From the NCBI GenBank assembly GCA_036873755.1, contig JAVTVY010039217.1:95451-159450 (forward strand): a DNA stretch of 64,000 nucleotides. Direction: 5' to 3'. Position numbers and translations under genes: made by a program. Below the pieces are notes generated by a model. It saw nothing but the letters and a program-made list of their open reading frames with translations, searched no databases and was not told where the DNA came from. This stretch comes from Hanleya hanleyi. Lineage: Eukaryota > Mollusca > Polyplacophora > Lepidopleurida > Hanleyidae. This document shows positions 1 to 11,800 of the stretch, one piece after another (the first letter of the stretch is position 1; each line of letters begins with the position of its first letter).

Positions 1-8
1 GGGCTTAA

Positions 9-192
9 GGCCACACATTTTTTTTTTTCAAGATTGGAGGGGAGAATAAAAATGAAAATAACCTGGACTGCTCATCTACCCGCAAAAAGAAGGGGGCGAC
101 TTCAAAGGTCCAGTTTTATCCTTATTATCCCTCCAATCTTGAAAAAAATAATAAAATCCGCCTTTGAAACAAAATATAAAATTGGTGTGGCC
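9..192. mobile_element. 184 bp palindromic MITE, TAA target (Harbinger-like)
   Basis: Ends GGCCACAC...GTGTGGCC, flanked by TAA (6-8 and 193-195). A second, inner inverted repeat (CAAGATTGGAGGG and its complement) makes most of the element fold back. TIRs beginning GGCC with TWA target duplications are typical of PIF/Harbinger MITEs; no coding content. Confidence 0.55.
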
Positions 193-234
193 TAACCAAG
201 AGATTACTCTGCACATCTAAACAGATTACTTGTT

Positions 235-420
235 GATGAGGTTTAATTTAGAAATTAATAAGTGAAGAGATTACCCATAATAAAGATCAGTAACTATGTT
301 AAAAGAGATAGCTCACTTTTCAGAGATTTTTCACCGTTCAGAGATTACTCACTGTGGAGAGAACACTAGGTGAAGAGATTACTCCATGTTGAGAGATGGC
401 TCACTGTGTAGAAATATATA
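235..420. repeat. Degenerate short tandem repeat with AGAGATTACTC core
   Basis: The core AGAGATTACTC and close variants recur every 20-35 bases. No gene seen from here to 2.3 kb. Confidence 0.4.
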
Positions 421-1299
421 CAGGCACCACATTGTATTGCAATTTTCTGTTTTTCTCCCTTTAACCAGCCAACATCAATAAATATGCCTTTGTCATACCT
501 AAACAGTGATTGGCTTTTAAGTACTGTTAAGTATCGGTGATTCTTTCTCTGTCTGGCAGGGTAGTTTGTTCAAGTTAGAAAACAATTCATTTTGAATATA
601 CAAAATTTCTTCTGGATGTTATAAGAAGTTTCCATTCAAATCTTGAGCTAAAATAATAATTAAAAGCTTCACAAAATTAGCATTAAAAACTGTATGGCAT
701 GTATGGTAAGCAATCCAAATACATGATCATCTTTCGATTTAAGATCAACAATTTTTTAGGGAGATTTATGATGATACCTTCTAACTGAATTAACAATATT
801 AATACAGAATGTTCAGGCTGCAGGTCACTGTAATAATCTGTGAATTTTGACAGTAGAAAAAGACATATATATATACATGTAGAAACATTATTTTTTGGCA
901 CAGTCATGCCAAGAAAATTTTCAGAAAAATCACAACATTGCAATTATTCATTGTTCGTTACAGGAAGACAAAAACACCGGTTTCACTTCTGATTAGTTTG
1001 CACAGCTAAACCATTGCAAAACTACACCTATGTACCCAAAATTGGTGTGCAAATTGAAACTGAAAGTCCAACACTGGGAGAATTTACATGTACATGCAAG
1101 CATCAGATTTGTTTCATTAGTTATATATACACAATCCATGGAAGAAGGTCATGATGTGGACTAAGCTTAGTCATTAATTTCACTGGATTCAGAAAAAGTA
1201 GATCACCCTGGCCTCAATTGACTGCACAATTCAAAATTAATCACGGAGAAATCAATCCGTGAATCCATACTCTTGGGATAGTTTTGCATCAAATAACAC

Positions 1300-1515
1300 A
1301 ATTTTGGGGATAAACTATGAAATGACCCATACTTTCTGGGCACATAGCCCAGTCTATTGGGTAAAATATTAAATGGCCTATACGTGTACTTTCAGGTCGA
1401 ATAACCCATTTTTCCGGTAAAATATAAAATGGCCAATAGTTTCGGCTCAACTAACTTATTCTCCACAGTAAAATATGAAATGGCCCATACATATGAGTCA
1501 ATTAACTCAATCTTT
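1300..1515. repeat. Degenerate ~65 bp tandem repeat
   Basis: About four diverged copies built round GTAAAATATRAAATGGCC. Non-coding; the surrounding 0.4-2.3 kb shows nothing else but a poly-C run at about 1793-1808. Confidence 0.4.
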
Positions 1516-2326
1516 CAGTTACAATAGTGCCATATGTCATATCATTGGCTGTTCACAAAAGCAATGCCTTACTTATTCTTGGCTTTGGGGCTGAAAGTTA
1601 CCACAGACTTGAAAGTTGCCACAGTTCAGCCAAAATGTCCTGTGTCCACTTAAGGGACATCGGACTGCCATCGGGTAGCATTTCCATCATAATTTGTCTT
1701 GATCCCAATACTGCTAGCATTTAAACCAGCCCAAACATATGAATTTCAGCATAGACTCGAGATAATCCAGGTCACCCTTCCGCGTACCAACTCCCCCCCC
1801 CCCCCCCCATCTAGCAACCACAGAGCAGCAATTCACCTTTTGCGTAAGACATACTCTGGATAGTTTAAAGAAGTTAACAAAATTTGTTCTAATAAATTTG
1901 ATCAGCTAAATGTAGCAGAAACTATAAAGGTAAGATCTCATTTCCCTATCATTTCATCAACTTTCCATTGTGATCAATTTAATCCCCCAATAGAGGCAGT
2001 GCTAAACAAATATGGTCGCCATCTTGCCATTGGTAAAAAATAAACAATGGCGAGTAAAATTTTCAAGAAGTCGTCAAGATTGCGAGAAGAAATCGAGATC
2101 TTCTGCCAAAGTGACATGTCAATTATTGGTACTCAACATGTTTAATCACTGATGTGAGCCCTGTAAGGACAGCTTAAGACTTTCATTTTTGAGTCTGCCC
2201 ATGTCTAAAAGCTACAACCACTGAAATGATTTTCTACGCCAAGTCAGCATGGTTGGCATTGGCAGTGGACTGGCACTGATATTGGAGATAACTCTTTTGC
2301 ACAATACATGTTCTATTCTCAGCGAG

Positions 2327-3280
2327 CAGGGCATGAAATGTTTTATTTTTTCCACCTGTCTCATGGGACAGGTAATTTTTTTTTCCACCTGTCTCCTCTA
2401 TTTTCTACCTGTACACAATAATTATATATATATATATATGCGAATAGTGATGAAATTATTCTATATGTTCACGTCTTGTACTAACTTGTATTTGACTTGC
2501 TGTAACTGTTTCTAAATAAAATATTAACACAAAGAGAAGTTGTCATGTTGTAAATGGTTTCATGAGCCCTCACATTTTCCACACGAAGTGACTCGCACCC
2601 TATAACAAATCTGTTCGTTTTGCTGGCCTGTTTGTAGGTTTTACAATATGTGCAAAACATTTGCCTTGTTGTTTCGTCGAATGTCAGCCATTCATGCTCA
2701 AGTTTCCATTTAGTGTTAAATTTGAACACTCGTTTCCTTTTTGCCGGCGTCGGAGACGCTTCTATCGGCTCGTCTGTTGTACTTGAAATGCCCTCGCCAG
2801 CTTGCGATGCAGTCTCGTCTTCTTGATTGGGCTGTAAAGCATCACCCGCGTTTGTACGAGTTAGAAAACGCTCCATTTTGATCTATTGCATTCAAAACCA
2901 AAGACAATGGCGGACGTCTGACAGACGGCAGTAACCTATGGCAACGGTATGACCGCATTACTCGCGCATGCGTGTTTCATGCAAGTTGCTGTGGGCAGAC
3001 ACGATTGCACACTGAATTGTGTACGCCCGAGCCTTTTAAGCATGCGCAGTTGCGAAAACTGTTCAGAATCGGGGACACCCGTGCACGTTCAATCAAATTG
3101 GCCCTTTTCGTGGCGGACATTGACAAACGATGGCGAAAGTGAGCTAGTACGCGGACAATATTTCTGTTTTATTGACCGAATCTCTACCTGTCGCATGCGA
3201 CAGTCATTTATTTTTTTTACCTGTCGCACATAAATACTACCTGTCATCGACAGGTGGACACCCGAACATTTCGCGCCCTG
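2327..3280. mobile_element. hAT-related element, 5 bp target duplication GCGAG
   Basis: Ends CAGGGCATGAAATG...CATTTCGCGCCCTG, flanked by GCGAG at 2322-2326 and 3281-3285. Both ends carry repeats of ACCTGTC/GACAGGT, several forming hairpins. It contains the start of a hAT-type transposase frame (2481-2876) and has lost the rest. Confidence 0.7.
2481..2876 (-). pseudogene. Truncated hAT-type transposase, N-terminal zinc-finger region
   Basis: 131 codons from ATG 2876. It begins MERFL, has a low-complexity acidic stretch, then KRKRVFKFNTKWKLEHEW and CTYCKTYKQ before GCESLRVENVRAHE, the layout of TTF-type zinc-finger N-termini in hAT and domesticated hAT proteins of the ZNF862/C17orf113 type. 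After the His the frame turns into unrelated sequence, so the catalytic part is missing. It lies inside the 2327-3280 element and compares with the longer frame at 60650-61336. Confidence 0.6.
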
Positions 3281-3989
3281 GCGAGTAAAAAAAACTATTC
3301 ACTTGTCGTAGTAGAGACTACATTTTCCTCGTCACTCACTAAATGGCGACTCACTGAAAATCTAATTTTCGAGCACTGACAGGCACGTAGCCAGGATATC
3401 TTCGCTTTCGCATCAAAATGGCACACTTCCATCTGAAAAGGGCATATGCATGGGCAAAAATTCTGAAAGCCTCCCTGCATCCCGCCTTGGCTATGGGCCT
3501 GTAATATTGGGGTGGGAAAATATACTTCCTGTATAGATACATGTAGGCAACAATCATAGGACCATTTACATGGCAGTTTCACGATTTAGAAACAGCGATT
3601 GTTCTTTTCAAATAATCCAATACCATCCTGTGTAAAATTTGCTACAAAGTTGTGAAATATGTACATAAATTTATACATACTCATATATATAGTATATAGA
3701 TAAAACAGTAGACTGATGACACCAACAATGAGCATATAGGTGAGAGGCCAAGTACATTCACATTATTGTAGATGCATGCAAGAAAAACTATTCAAAGCTG
3801 GACTATACAAAATACAACTTTTAACATCAACTTCAGTCTCATTGTCGCACTAAATCTACTCATAAAATATAACAATCATAACAATTTCATACAATTCTTC
3901 ATTTGGCCGCAGTTGCTGTTCCTCAACAAAAAAAATAATTTAATTAAAAACTTAGAGGTAATGGTGCTGCAAGTGTTTCACCATGCAAT

Positions 3990-4680
3990 TTTTTCCCCTG
4001 AGCCAGCCCAATTCTGGCATTAGTTCTCCAAGCCGTCCCCGAGCCACTCAGGCATAGGTTTGAAGTTTCTATGTCTTTCCTGCACCATTTAAGCATCGGT
4101 CTGGACTTTTCAAGTCTTCCCTGAGCCATTTGGGCATAAGATTTTCAGTTTTCCCCCAAGCCATGGCATACATTTTCAGACATTTGTCTTAGTTTTCAGA
4201 CATATTGGATTTCTTAGCGATTCCACTATCTGTATTGACTTCTTCGATCCTCAGTTCTGAATAGGACATAAGATCCTGGTCTACATGTATATGGATCTTC
4301 TGACTGGCACAGAATCCAATCAATGTTGACCTTCTCGCTAGCCCAAACCTGAAGACATCATCCTGATCTATATGTATAATCTGAATGGCCCAGAATCCAG
4401 TCTATAATGACTTCCTCCATCCTCAGTTCTAAACAGGGCATGACATCCTGGTAATCCTGGCACGACATACTGGTAATCCTGGCACGACATCCTGGTAATC
4501 CGTCCTTTTGGATCTTCAAAAGCTCAGTCCTGAACAGGGCACAATATCCTAGTAGGTCATCTATATGAACCGCACAATTTGGGCACAATATACTGATTTG
4601 GATGACTTCCAGACATGAATAGAGCACAGCATCCTGGCCTTAGAAGCTCAAAAGAGGAGCACAACAATATCCCAGTTTAT
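3990..4680. repeat. Degenerate tandem repeats, ~50 bp then ~110 bp units
   Basis: 4000-4170 has repeats of a CTGAGCCATTTGGGCATAAG-like unit; 4190-4680 has about five diverged copies around CCTCAGTTCTGAACAGGGCA. Non-coding. Confidence 0.4.
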
Positions 4681-4869
4681 ATGAAGATCTTACAGAAGTT
4701 TAAGTATCCAAGACTCCTCCAGCCAGCCAGTGAAGTTAGGCAGTTATTTTGAATGTCAGCCATTCTGCATTGTACAATTCATGCACATACTTGTACAGCT
4801 GTGAGGTCTGTCAGGGTAGGAAACCAGTGTTAAAAATGTGGCATGTACCTCCCAGAGCTAATATACACA

Positions 4870-5788
4870 TCTCCAATTTAATGCCTTGATTGCTGATCTG
4901 ACAGGGTCAATGCAGCTGCACAATACAGTATAAACCAATTTGGTGTGCGTCCTTCATCCATGAAATATAAATACATTCCTGAATATTGAATGTTGATGTC
5001 CACTTGTAGCTCATCTCCCACAAATGGTACCTTTAGCACTTTAATATTTTCAGCACACATCTCTACAAATTCTGATCACCACGGCGATGATTGTGTAAAA
5101 CTCCCATTCCTTGTCGGGTCACAGCTTTAAATGACACAGGCCAATCCAAAATAACAATATCCATAGTAATAATAATAATAATAATAAAATCAGCAAACAA
5201 ATAGATTCAATACAAATAAGCATACAGACTTCCTGAGAATGGTTCCATACAGAAAACGGATGACTAAGTCACTAACTTAATCTCATCCATATCGTCATGG
5301 TTACCAACCGTTATTAAACATAATCTCCAAATTTGATAATCACGGGCACATGTACAAAACCCTGCCCCTGAATTAGTTCCTTCCATTCTTTCACGGGGAC
5401 ATTTGAAGTGGAGGGATTAAGTCCAAGATGTGAGGTATGGAAACAAAGCATGGACAAGTAATGAAAATTAATGATGTCTAATATATATATATATATGTAA
5501 TATATATATAGCACGCCAAGTCAGCGTGCTATAAACCAATGTACATACAGTTGCTTTATGAGGTATTTTGTGTTTTCAAGTAGTTAAAACATTAAGACGG
5601 AAAATAAAAACTGAACACAGATTGTAACTGATGCTCATTAACACATTAATTAAAATTTACAGATAGCTACCCGTTTATCTCCAGTATATCAGTGAGAGTG
5701 GCTAATAAATACGAGATGATATTAGATGACAAAATCAACGACACGAGGTAAAAGTTGGCAAAACTGGGCACACCGACATCAGCCAGTG
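4870..5788 (-). other. Probable TGFBR3 3' UTR and downstream flank
   Basis: Downstream of the stop there is no further coding signal. No AATAAA was found on the minus strand nearby; one ATTAAA (4875-4880) is a weak candidate. It contains (ATT)n around 5168-5186 and (AT)n around 5480-5510. The true 3' end is not determined. Confidence 0.25.
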
Positions 5789-5883
5789 CTACGTGTTAAT
5801 ATGAATGGGGGCTGTTGAACAGGGTGTTGTCTCGCCACTTGACTCCACCCATCCTCTGCCGTTGCCAGTCTGCTTCACCGGGC
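5789..5883 (-). CDS. TGFBR3: TGFBR3 coding exon 16: cytoplasmic tail and stop
   Basis: Residues 801-831 and a TAG stop. Acceptor TTATTCTTACAG; phase 1 matches exon 15. The tail after HTG ends SSGETTPCSTAPIHINT; the TPC core corresponds to human STQSTPCSSSSTA. The Thr of TPC is the human Thr841 site (849-residue numbering), known from the literature as the beta-arrestin 2 recruitment phosphosite. Human ends at STA, a PDZ ligand; here six residues follow it. Found by searching for the missing tail exon. Confidence 0.78.
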
Positions 5884-8800
5884 CTGTAAGAATAAGGCCA
5901 AAATTAAAAAGTTGTTTGTTTGGGGTAGCCAGCCTACCTACCAAAAAGGCCCCTACCCAAAATGTTTTACTGTATTATTCTTTTTTTTTATTCATCTGAG
6001 AAATCTTAGGCCTTTCTGAAACTGTCTTTTTTGGAAATTATATGTAAATCAGAAAACTACATGATGTAAAGAAGGAATGGTTATATTCAGGCCTGCAAGT
6101 GGCTCACAGTGAAAATATAGGAGGAAATTTGCAAAAATATTGGAGAAATATAAAGGAGTGAACGACAGGTCTGTACTACACTGTATATTCCAATTCTGAA
6201 TAAAATATAGGAAATAAAGGAGTGAAAGACAGGTCTGTACTACACTGTATGTTCCAAACTTGGTAGTTTTCTGGTGTTTAATCAAATGACTTTCACTGAA
6301 TGCATTCATAGTGGTGGTCTTTTTCAGGTGACCTGTTCTGTTGTTTGATTCAGCATAGAGAGATTGAAATGTTTTCATATTTGTCGAGCGAGGTGAAAGA
6401 AAAATTCTAAAACGTATTTCCTCATGTCAGTTTGACTCATTACAGAGCATTGATGAAAGATTTCATGAGAAAAAGTCAAAATATAGGAAATATATGAGGT
6501 TTTGAGGAAAATATAGGAATGACTCGAGAATATAGGAAATTATAGGAGGCACTTGAAGGCCTGTATATTTTTCCTGTTTGTCATATCGGTCTTTACTCTC
6601 ATGAAGCAATATTGTCACCAGATATGTGATCATGAAAAAGTTCAAATGAAAAAATAAAAATAAATCAAAGAAAAAAAATAAAAATCGACCTACCGACCCA
6701 TGGTTTGCCGCAAGGTTACGTTACCCCAAACAAATAACTTTTTAACTTTGGCCTCGTATTAATGATGATACAAACTGAAGCGACATCAAAATCTAGATTA
6801 CGTTAATGTAGAGGAAGCACTGAATCAAAATGAGTGTCCCCTTAATGTGACTTGCCTAGGTCAGATGCTGGAATCTGGAAAGTATCCAGCCTAGATTCAA
6901 GTGAAGTGAACAGGGGTTGAAATGTTAGAAAAAAATTTACTTGTCTCCGGTGACAGGTGAGTACATTTTTTACTTGTCTCCCCAGAACTCAGCTTGAACA
7001 CTAAAATATTGACAAATAAAATTTTGCAATAAAGTGGAGAAAATGTTGTTCATAGGAAAAATATTCAGTTATGTTATCTGTTAGGAACCCAGTTTCTGTC
7101 AGTTTTTAAAGAAACCATCCAAAAAGATATGTCTAGAAATACGTTTCCCACTTGTCACCTGGGACAAGTGGATTAGTTTTCTACTTGGCTCTCACAAATT
7201 TCACTTGTCAGAGACAGGTAAACGGGTATTATTTCGACCCATGAGTGAATAGGTACACATCTTTAAGTAAAAACACAGGAGTATTTGCAGTTCCATACAA
7301 AAACCTCCCTTGCCAATCAAGTCAAAAATTTATTTCTGCAACTGTAGCTTTTTTTAACACAAAAAGCTGTGTTTCGTACAGAAAAATACCCAAGGTTTGT
7401 ACTGTTAACACTCAAGAGTCAAAAGTTATGTAAAACAGTGTCAATTCACATTTGAAAGCCCAACACAGATGAAAGCCCAATTCCAAACATCGATTGACAC
7501 CATTTTATGTCACTTTAGTCTCGAGCGTTAACAATGTAAAACTTGGGTATTTTGTCTGTACGAATGCCTTTTTGTGCAGAACTAAAGAAATCACCTGGGG
7601 GAGTTTTTCTTATGTCACCATTACTATTCCTTATGTCACCATTATTATTCCTTATGTCACCATTACTACTCTGTCATCATTACTATTCTTTATGTCACCA
7701 TTACTACTCCTTATGTCACCATTACTATTTCTTACGTCACCATTACTATTCCTTAGGTCACCATTATTATTCCTTATGTCACCATTACTACTCCTTAGGT
7801 CATCATTACTATTCCTTATGTCAAAATTACTATTCCTGATGTCACCATTACTATTCCTTATGTCAACATTACTATTCCTTATGTCACCATTACTATTCCT
7901 TGTCACCATTACTATTCTTCATGTCACCATTACTATTCCTTATGTCACCATTACTATTCCTCACGTCACCATTACTATTCCTTATGTCACCATTACTACT
8001 CATTAGGTCACCATTACTACTCATTAGGTCACCATTACTATTCCTTATGTCACCATTACTATTCCTCACGTCACCATTATTATTCCTTATGTCACCATTA
8101 CTACTCATTAGGTCACCATTACTATTCCTTATGTCACCATTACTATTCCTCACGTCACCATTACTATTCCTCATGTCACCATTACTATTCCTCATGTCAC
8201 CATTACTATTTCTTTCTTAAACCTGTTTTGCTGATATGAGAAATTATATGAAGCTAGGCAACAAATGTCACTTTGATGGCAATTTATGATTATTATATGG
8301 AATGTATGTATCCTTAATGTAATTTACAAATGGATAAAACTGTTGAAATAAATTATTTAGTATGTACTGAGCACAGTGGGGTTTTAATTTTTTTTTTTAT
8401 TTAGCCAAAAGTGACGGAAAAGCTATTATGGAAACCGGGTGGAAAACTACGTGACATCGGTGAAGGAATATGCCAGGTTATTCAGAGTTATTATATCTAA
8501 ATAACAGAGGTGATCGAGGAATATCTCTCATAGTCACGTCACAGGTTAATGGTCACAAGTTTGGAAGAAACTGGACCTTCAATCATAAAATCAAGATTAG
8601 AAATGAGGGGATAGACCTAGTACAATAATTTATATGGTACTAAGGAATAATTTTATGCTGAGTGGGGTATGACAATTGAGGATACCCTGTAACATGTAAA
8701 CGTAAATGGACATCAATGAAGGCAACACATTTTTCTCGGATTTAATTCGCATGAGAAAATCTGTCTAAATTTACTGGGTGAGGGAAGGCGCTAAATTTTC

Positions 8801-11800
8801 TGCTGTATTTTATAATACACACAGTTGTACTGAATTTTGAAAATTTATGATGATCACATTTTACTTTCAATCCAGCTATGTATTACGTAATGAACAGTTT
8901 CATTTTTAAATCCACAATGTATACCGACCTCAAACTAATTTTACTTGCCTGTATGTGTGTGAATATACCATAAAGCTGCCGTTAGCATCACTCCAATAAC
9001 AAATGCTGCGAATGCAATGCCAATGACTGTACCCGAATCCAGACCCTCTATGATGACCTTGCTCTCCAGGGGTTTCTTTGTGCCCACCTTGTCACTGGGT
9101 GGCATGGTTTTGCTGCCAGGCATTGGGATCTCCCCTTTAGGTGACAATGATCCTATAAGCGAGAAAAGTGAAGGTACGATTTAACGTCACTAATACTCGT
9201 TCAAGTCCTTCCTGTATTTCATGTCACAATCCTCCTTATCCAATAAGTGGACACAAGGACAAATACAGGTTTCAAATTTGGGATAAAAAATTGAAAATAT
9301 ATTATAACAAAGTAAATAAGCACAGAATTATAAAGAAACCCTTAAAATAAAAAAGGTTAGAAGACGTTCAACCCAATAAACTTGCAAAAGAATGTAGATT
9401 TTAACAATATATTAAAACACAAATTCTGTAATTTGGGGGTTTTCTGTCATTTTCTGGACTTTGGGTACCAGTTGAGTTAACGGTATGAATTTGGTTCTGT
9501 ACATGCCCCTGGGACAAGCACATTTTTTCGCCATCATACATATTGTAGCCATACTAAGAAAAAATGCCTGGCAATTTCTACCACTTGGCGATCAGTAGAT
9601 CATGAATAATGAATGGGGAAGCTCTGAATTGAAATGCGCCACATATAGATCCAGGACACACGCACTCAGAATTCTGCCCATGAAAGCTTGCCCATTTTCC
9701 GACAAATTTATGTCCAAACCCTAGGTGGCCCTCCGCAGTTTCGTAGTAATGGCCCCTCTCTAATTTCATAATACGATAGACTGCCCTTGTTCTGCTACAT
9801 CATAATTCTTCTTGTCTTCTTAAAGAGGTAAAAGCGTCATTTAAAAAATATTCAGCAAATAACATATTTCGATAAAAGTTATTCAATAGTTGAGAGCAAC
9901 TATGGTGAACGTGTTTCTGTGACCTCATTATTTAATATAACGGGCATTGAAATCACACTTCTGACATTGTCTGAAAAACGTAACAGCACCTGCACTTGGC
10001 TCCAGTGCCTGAGATGACGTCACAAAACGCGCACTGGCATTCCGAGCGTGATGCTTTGCAACGTCATACTCGATCTTAGAACTTTTATCGCACTGTGACG
10101 GCTTCTAATGTGACGTCATGGATACCTGATCACGTTATCCGACGTCATCTCAGTCATTTCCCATTTTCATGTTGTTCACTAGACCGAATTGAAGAATCTG
10201 ACAATATTGATCCGTATATGAAATACGAGATTTCAATACTTGAAAATCTTTTGGCAAATGTTGCAAATTATCATGCCGTTCAGTTTACCCGAACAACTAA
10301 AATCACGCTACTACCTCTTTAATAGCTTATATCTATAATGCCATCCTATTCAGCATTATCAACGCTGCAAACGAGTACGTACAAATCGAGTGCTGGCTTC
10401 GTCTACACGCTGATCGGGATCATGGAGTAAAGTTTGTCCTGCCTCAGTTATGCCCCTTGGGTGTGCCTAAAAATCGGGACTCATTTACGGGAAGAAAATC
10501 TGACAAAAAACGGTTAGGTTAACACCCCCTTTTTTTTGCCTTTTTAAGTTGAGACCGGACCAGGGAACGTGAGTAAGAAGTTTAATTGAAATCGCTCTTA
10601 CAGATTTTTCTGGAAATTGAGCCGAATTTGACCATTTTTCGACATTTTTAAGGGGTTTTCTAGGAAAAATGAAGCAAGCATGGAGGAGAATGTTCGAGTT
10701 AAATTTTTCTATAACATAGCAGTGTTATATCTTAAAATAATAGTTTCATCATGCTCTTTCAGAAAATATATACATATAAGTGATTTGGGTTGAAGGTTTT
10801 GCGACAACTGGTGGCCGAAAAACGGACCCATAGTCTATTCCATGCCGAATAAAAGAATCTCCGGAGTGCACCCTTAAGGCATAATAGTGGAGTCTATGCA
10901 TTATCTTAATGTAGACTCCGTTACGGAGCGGAGATGTATCATTACGCCAGATTGTTTAATTTTGACTGCCTAGTTATACCTGAAGCGCTATTTTCGGAAG
11001 CAGGTGGAAAGAAGACCAGGAGTTCGATTAAAATAATCCACAGTGTGTCCATTAGTATACAATTGAGGTTACTGCATACTGTATTCCATACAGGAGTTAT
11101 CTCCCCCTGGACTGAGATTTCGGTGGATATTATGGCAGAACGAGGTCCTATCAGAATGATATAAATTTGCCAGTGTAAATTTTCTTTACAAGAGAACCCA
11201 TTTACAGTCCATAAAGGATGGAATGGATGTATATTATTATGGTTTTACAAATTATTTCTTAAGTTTCTGAAGTATTTCCCATGTTTCTAAGAGAAAATTG
11301 AGTGCAAAATTACCAATAATTTGACTTGGTTTCATCGCTTATTTGCATTTCCCCGCGTTTCTGCTATCATTGGAAAGCGGAAAAGTAACCACGGCCTTCA
11401 TATTGCCGAATGGATGACCATTATTAAGAAGAAATAGGTTAATTTTGAGTTTTGTTCTCGAAAATCCTGCTAGAATTGGCAAAATTGATCAAAACAAAGA
11501 TGGGGTAGGGGGAAAATTATCGGTCGGATTTCCAAAAATAATATGTATAACTGGCAAGTGTTGTATACCGCCATACTCACAAACACTCTGAGATTACGAT
11601 ACATGTGAATAACTAATTTCGTAAAAACATCCTGCCCCTTAAGGTGGCCCTCCGCAGTTTCGTAGTAATGGCCCCTCTCTAATTTCATAATACGATAGAC
11701 TGCCCTTGTTCTGCTACATCATAATTCTTCTTGTCTTCTTAATAGCTTATATCTATAATGCCATCCTATTCAGCATTATCAACGCTACAAACGAGTACGT

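Noticed and set aside
7603..8216. CRISPR-like array
   Set aside because: Units are contiguous with no unique spacers, and the genome is eukaryotic.
7494..8220. Long open frames of repeats such as MSPLLFL and DIRNSNG on both strands
   Set aside because: They come from a 21 bp stop-free minisatellite, not from a gene.
8941..8943. TAA as the true end of TGFBR3
   Set aside because: A good GC donor lies just before it, and the exon at 5883-5789 matches in phase and carries TPCS homology. Kept only as a possible retained-intron form.
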